A stretch of DNA of 8,424 bases from contig JACZQS010000084.1 of NCBI GenBank assembly GCA_022545625.1, positions 1 through 8,424 on the forward strand. Reading direction: 5' to 3'. Each line of letters starts with the position of its first letter. The first letter of the stretch is position 1. Below are positions 6,288-8,424 of the stretch, piece after piece. Below the pieces are notes generated by a model that made no database searches, had not been told where the DNA came from, and saw only the letters and a list, made by a program, of their open reading frames with translations. The stretch is from Pseudomonadota bacterium. Lineage in GTDB: Bacteria > Pseudomonadota > Gammaproteobacteria > GCA-001735895. Made by a program: the position numbers and the translations under genes.

Positions 6288-6737
6288 TTAGCCCAATCCT
6301 TTTGCCATCAGTGACGCGCACAGCAATATTCCCATGATACCAACCAATTCGGTATGCATGATTTTACGTAACTTATGTACCGCCTGGATCGACAATTCCG
6401 GCGCGATATCCTGCTTCAGGACCGGATTCCAGCGTTGGTAACAAATCGTTGGGTAGATGGATAATAAACCTACTGCGATGAACAAGCCCATTTTGAGCAG
6501 GAAGAAGGTATTACCGAGATAATAATCAACGCCTTTTTCAAAATAAACGACGCGGAGAGTTCCGAATATCAATACCAGTATCGCGGCTATCCCATAAGCT
6601 CGATCTGCACGCTGAATACGCCGCGCTATGGCAACGCTGATCGAGTCTGAAACCAGCGCAAGCTGCAGAACGAGTGAGGCCGCCAGTGCAAAAAATGCTA
6701 AAAAATGGGCGAAAGCGATGAGTGCCGACGCAAGCAT
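6288..6737 (-). CDS. DUF2214-family four-helix membrane protein
   Basis: The protein is 149 residues when started at the ATG at 6737-6735. An upstream extension to 6866 is open, but it lies in pdxH, and the family normally begins just before the first helix. Four hydrophobic segments lie at about residues 4-28, 46-66, 76-100 and 128-146. The third contains KMGLFIAVGLLSIYPTI (82-98), the signature I recognise from DUF2214 inner-membrane proteins. His11 in the first helix and His121/His128 near the last are notable polar residues, but I would not assign a cofactor from them. The start is two bases after the pdxH stop and lacks a good Shine-Dalgarno, so translation is probably coupled to pdxH. 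The function of the family is unknown to me. Confidence 0.75.
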   Translation of the reverse strand: MLASALIAFAHFLAFFALAASLVLQLALVSDSISVAIARRIQRADRAYGIAAILVLIFGTLRVVYFEKGVDYYLGNTFFLLKMGLFIAVGLLSIYPTICYQRWNPVLKQDIAPELSIQAVHKLRKIMHTELVGIMGILLCASLMAKGLG

Positions 6738-6739
6738 GG

Positions 6740-7390
6740 CTAGGGCGAAATACGCTCTATCGACCAACCGTCTTGATGCGGCCTGTATATCAACCGATCG
6801 TGCAAACGGTTTACCAGCCCCTGCCAGAATTCGAAATACGCGGGTTTCAGGCGGTAACCGATCCATGACTCGGGCCTCGGCACATTGCCCTCTGGGAATA
6901 ATTCTTTTAAGCGCCGAACCTCGGATTCAAGCACGGCCCGATTTTCGACCGGCGATGATTGATGCGAGGCAGCGGCACTAAACCGGCTGCCATTCGGCCT
7001 GGAATGGAAATAGGCCTCGGCCTCTTCTGCCGGTAGCCGCTCGACCCTGCCCTGTACCCGAACCTGCCGGCTCATATCGCGCCAGTGAAACAGCAGGGCG
7101 GCCTGGTCATTAGCCTCAAGTTCCTGGCCTTTCTGGCTGCGCGAATCGCTAAACCAGCAAAACCCGGCATCATCGAATTTTTTCAGCAGTACTATCCTGG
7201 CCGAGGGGATGCCATCACCAGTCGCAGTCGCCAGCGTCATCGCGGTGGCATCGACGGCACCGATATCGATCGCATCCTGCAACCACCTGCCAAACTGTAC
7301 TATCGGGTCCGGATCCAGATCTCGCTCGCCAATACTCTGGCTCTCATAGTCTCGACGGTAGTCACCCAGATCCTTTTTATTGGCCACCAA
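6740..7390 (-). CDS. pdxH: Pyridoxamine 5'-phosphate oxidase PdxH
   Basis: This 216-residue protein is very close in layout to E. coli PdxH (218 residues), the FMN enzyme that oxidises pyridoxine or pyridoxamine 5'-phosphate to pyridoxal 5'-phosphate in the cytoplasm. Recognisable segments are DPDPIVQFGRWL (26-37), SARIVLLK (63-70, FMN binding), SRSQKGQELEAN (83-94), RQVRVQGRVERL (108-119), YFHSRP (127-132) and FWQGLVNRLHDR (188-199), in which Arg195 and His197 correspond to the E. coli active-site Arg197 and His199. No ATG fits: the start is TTG at 7390 or the GTG directly after it, behind GGGGGT on the minus strand. It follows the hydrolase gene by 5 nt and precedes the membrane-protein gene by 2 nt. 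The enzyme appears complete. Confidence 0.94.
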   Translation of the reverse strand: MVANKKDLGDYRRDYESQSIGERDLDPDPIVQFGRWLQDAIDIGAVDATAMTLATATGDGIPSARIVLLKKFDDAGFCWFSDSRSQKGQELEANDQAALLFHWRDMSRQVRVQGRVERLPAEEAEAYFHSRPNGSRFSAAASHQSSPVENRAVLESEVRRLKELFPEGNVPRPESWIGYRLKPAYFEFWQGLVNRLHDRLIYRPHQDGWSIERISP

Positions 7391-7395
7391 AAGTG

Positions 7396-8130
7396 CTACC
7401 CCCGGAATACTTCGTCGAACATCGATTGCATCGCTTGCCAGGATGCCTGGTCAGCCGCTTCATTATAACCGACGTCGATACCATACCGACTGCCATTGGC
7501 ATCGGCCCCGGGATTGCTAAACCCATGTTTTGCATCGGCGTAGAGCTTAACCTCGTAGTTAGCCTGCGCGGTATCCATCTCGGTACGGAACCCATCCAGA
7601 TCGTCCATCGTCACCATCGTATCGGCTTCACCGTGGCACACCAGAATTCGCGGTTTAATACTGCCGGGTTGCGCCTGGTGAAACGATCCCAGCGCGCCAT
7701 GGAAGCTCGCCACAGCGCTCAATGGCATCCCAATACGCGCCATATGCAACACCATCGCGCCACCGAAGCAATAGCCGATTGCAGCGGTCTTTTCCACATC
7801 AACCGAATCCTGTTCGAGTAATAGCTGATGACCGGCACGTAAAGCCGCGGTACCGGCTTCCATATCGTCCAATACACCATTCATCAAGCCTCCGGCTTCG
7901 TCCGGGTTTTGCGCGGTCCTGCCGTTACCGTACATATCGATTGCCAGCGCCACGTAACCGAGTTCGGCTAACTGTCGCGTGCGTCCGGTCATATATTCAT
8001 TCACTCCCCACCATTCGTGCACGAGGATAACGCCGGGTCGCCTGGTGCTGTCCGAATCATCGTAGGCGAGTCGGGCCTGGTGGATTTCGTCCCCGACCCG
8101 ATAGTCGATTCTACTGGTAATAATATTCAT
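7396..8130 (-). CDS. Dienelactone hydrolase family protein
   Basis: This 244-residue alpha/beta hydrolase belongs to the dienelactone hydrolase family. The catalytic triad is visible as Cys121 in GYCFGG (119-124), Asp170 in HGEAD (166-170) and His202 in DAKHGFSNP (199-207). Glu39 in VHEWWG (37-42) matches the family glutamate that activates the cysteine nucleophile. The protein has no signal peptide and is near the usual family length. True dienelactone hydrolases open the lactone in chlorocatechol breakdown, but many homologues act on other esters, and no catechol genes are nearby, so the substrate is open. The ATG at 8130-8128 follows GGAGGGGG on the minus strand. It is the first gene of a compact operon with pdxH and the DUF2214 gene. 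Confidence 0.88.
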   Translation of the reverse strand: MNIITSRIDYRVGDEIHQARLAYDDSDSTRRPGVILVHEWWGVNEYMTGRTRQLAELGYVALAIDMYGNGRTAQNPDEAGGLMNGVLDDMEAGTAALRAGHQLLLEQDSVDVEKTAAIGYCFGGAMVLHMARIGMPLSAVASFHGALGSFHQAQPGSIKPRILVCHGEADTMVTMDDLDGFRTEMDTAQANYEVKLYADAKHGFSNPGADANGSRYGIDVGYNEAADQASWQAMQSMFDEVFRG

Positions 8131-8132
8131 CG

Positions 8133-8140
8133 CCCCCTCC
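8133..8140 (-). promoter_or_regulatory. Purine-rich ribosome-binding site of the hydrolase gene
   Basis: On the minus strand GGAGGGGG ends two bases before the ATG, and its GGAG core is at a normal distance (about six bases). It supports the 8130 start. Confidence 0.7.
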
Positions 8141-8265
8141 AGTCACTGATAGATACAACATAAATCAGCAGGGCGGAAAAATCCACTATGATAATCTTGT
8201 CCAGTGTGATTTATTAAATTACGGCCTAAAATTTATCACCACATTATAAGGAATCAGAGTCTTCA
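8141..8265. other. AT-rich gap upstream of the hydrolase operon
   Basis: No gene is supported. The operon promoter should lie here on the minus strand, but I find no pair of boxes with good spacing. A weak interrupted inverted repeat pairs GTGA (8206-8209) plus TAAATT (8215-8220) with AATTTATCAC (8230-8239). It has too many A-T pairs to call a terminator or operator. Confidence 0.35.
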
Positions 8266-8400
8266 GAATCGTTCGTGGTACTAGTCGAAATTGGGCGCTC
8301 TCGCAGAGCACGCAGAGATCTAATGAGGCTACTTTATCTGAATATTCCCTGCTTTTGCTTTGCGTGCTTCGCGGCTTTGCGAGAGAATCATCGAACGATA
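8266..8400. repeat. Imperfect palindromic intergenic element with CGCARAG units
   Basis: The outer arms ATCGTTCG (8268-8275) and CGAACGAT (8392-8399) are exact reverse complements. Inside them, the left arm reads CTCTCGCAGAG-CACGCAGAG (8298-8317). The right arm, read on the minus strand from 8385 to 8358, gives CTCTCGCAAAG-CCGCGAAG-CACGCAAAG. The arms therefore match unit by unit, except that the left lacks the middle 8-bp unit. The left arm also holds a small hairpin, GCTCT-CGC-AGAGC (8297-8309). No transposase or recognisable protein is encoded. It resembles the short CGCAAAG-type intergenic repeats seen in various proteobacteria, but I cannot name a family. Only this copy is in the window. 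Confidence 0.6.
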
Positions 8401-8424
8401 GAAATTCATTATTGTTGTTTGGCC

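Noticed and set aside
6738..6866. N-terminal extension of the DUF2214 protein
   Set aside because: It is the shadow of the conserved C-terminus of pdxH, and the family starts at the Met just before the first helix.
8206..8239. Interrupted AT-rich inverted repeat as operator or terminator
   Set aside because: It needs a 5-nt bulge, is mostly A-T, and has no matching copy elsewhere in the window.
8323..8424. Plus-strand ATG frame open to the right edge (34 codons)
   Set aside because: It runs through the palindromic repeat, lacks a ribosome-binding site and gives a Cys/Phe-rich product with no recognisable fold.
1..8424. CRISPR array, tRNA, retron, toxin-antitoxin or phage module
   Set aside because: I saw no regularly spaced repeats, no tRNA-like cloverleaf, no reverse transcriptase or integrase motifs, and no small paired toxin-antitoxin genes.

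Overview
The window looks like chromosomal DNA of a Gram-negative bacterium, most probably a gammaproteobacterium. It encodes an outer-membrane LpxR-type lipid A deacylase, a DsrC/TusE-family sulfur-relay homologue and a NemR-like TetR regulator, and its promoter elements resemble sigma-70 sites. I cannot name the species. There is no rRNA, tRNA, CRISPR array or recognisable transposase.

Left part (1-2370, plus strand): a NemR-like TetR-family repressor (188-769) is followed by an LpxR-family outer-membrane protein (868-1953). Both genes are preceded by copies of one near-palindrome, ACGACCGGTCGT. One copy sits between the -35 and -10 boxes of the regulator; two flank the 45-bp AT-rich stretch before lpxR. 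The simplest reading is an autoregulated switch controlling lipid A remodelling. The regulator keeps the cysteine and lysine positions used by E. coli NemR for redox sensing, and its best promoter predicts a leaderless mRNA. A separate small gene (2047-2370) encodes a DsrC/TusE homologue that has the upstream cysteine but alanine at the normally reactive C-terminal cysteine position.

Middle part (2386-6154, minus strand): a two-gene hyuA-hyuB operon encodes an ATP-dependent hydantoinase/oxoprolinase/carboxylase-type enzyme. The genes overlap by 11 nt and the substrate is unknown. Upstream of hyuA are two perfect odd-centred palindromes that coincide with a candidate -10 and -35.

Right part (6288-8130, minus strand): a compact operon encodes a dienelactone-hydrolase-family enzyme, then PdxH (pyridoxamine 5'-phosphate oxidase, apparently with a TTG or GTG start), then a small four-helix DUF2214 membrane protein, with gaps of 5 and 2 nt.

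The right edge (8131-8424) has no supported gene. It carries an imperfect palindromic element of about 135 bp built from short CGCARAG-type units, which looks like an intergenic repeat.

The best candidates for something new are the NemR-like/LpxR switch with its three operators and the cysteine-altered DsrC paralogue. Nothing here amounts to a clearly new multi-gene defence or mobile system.
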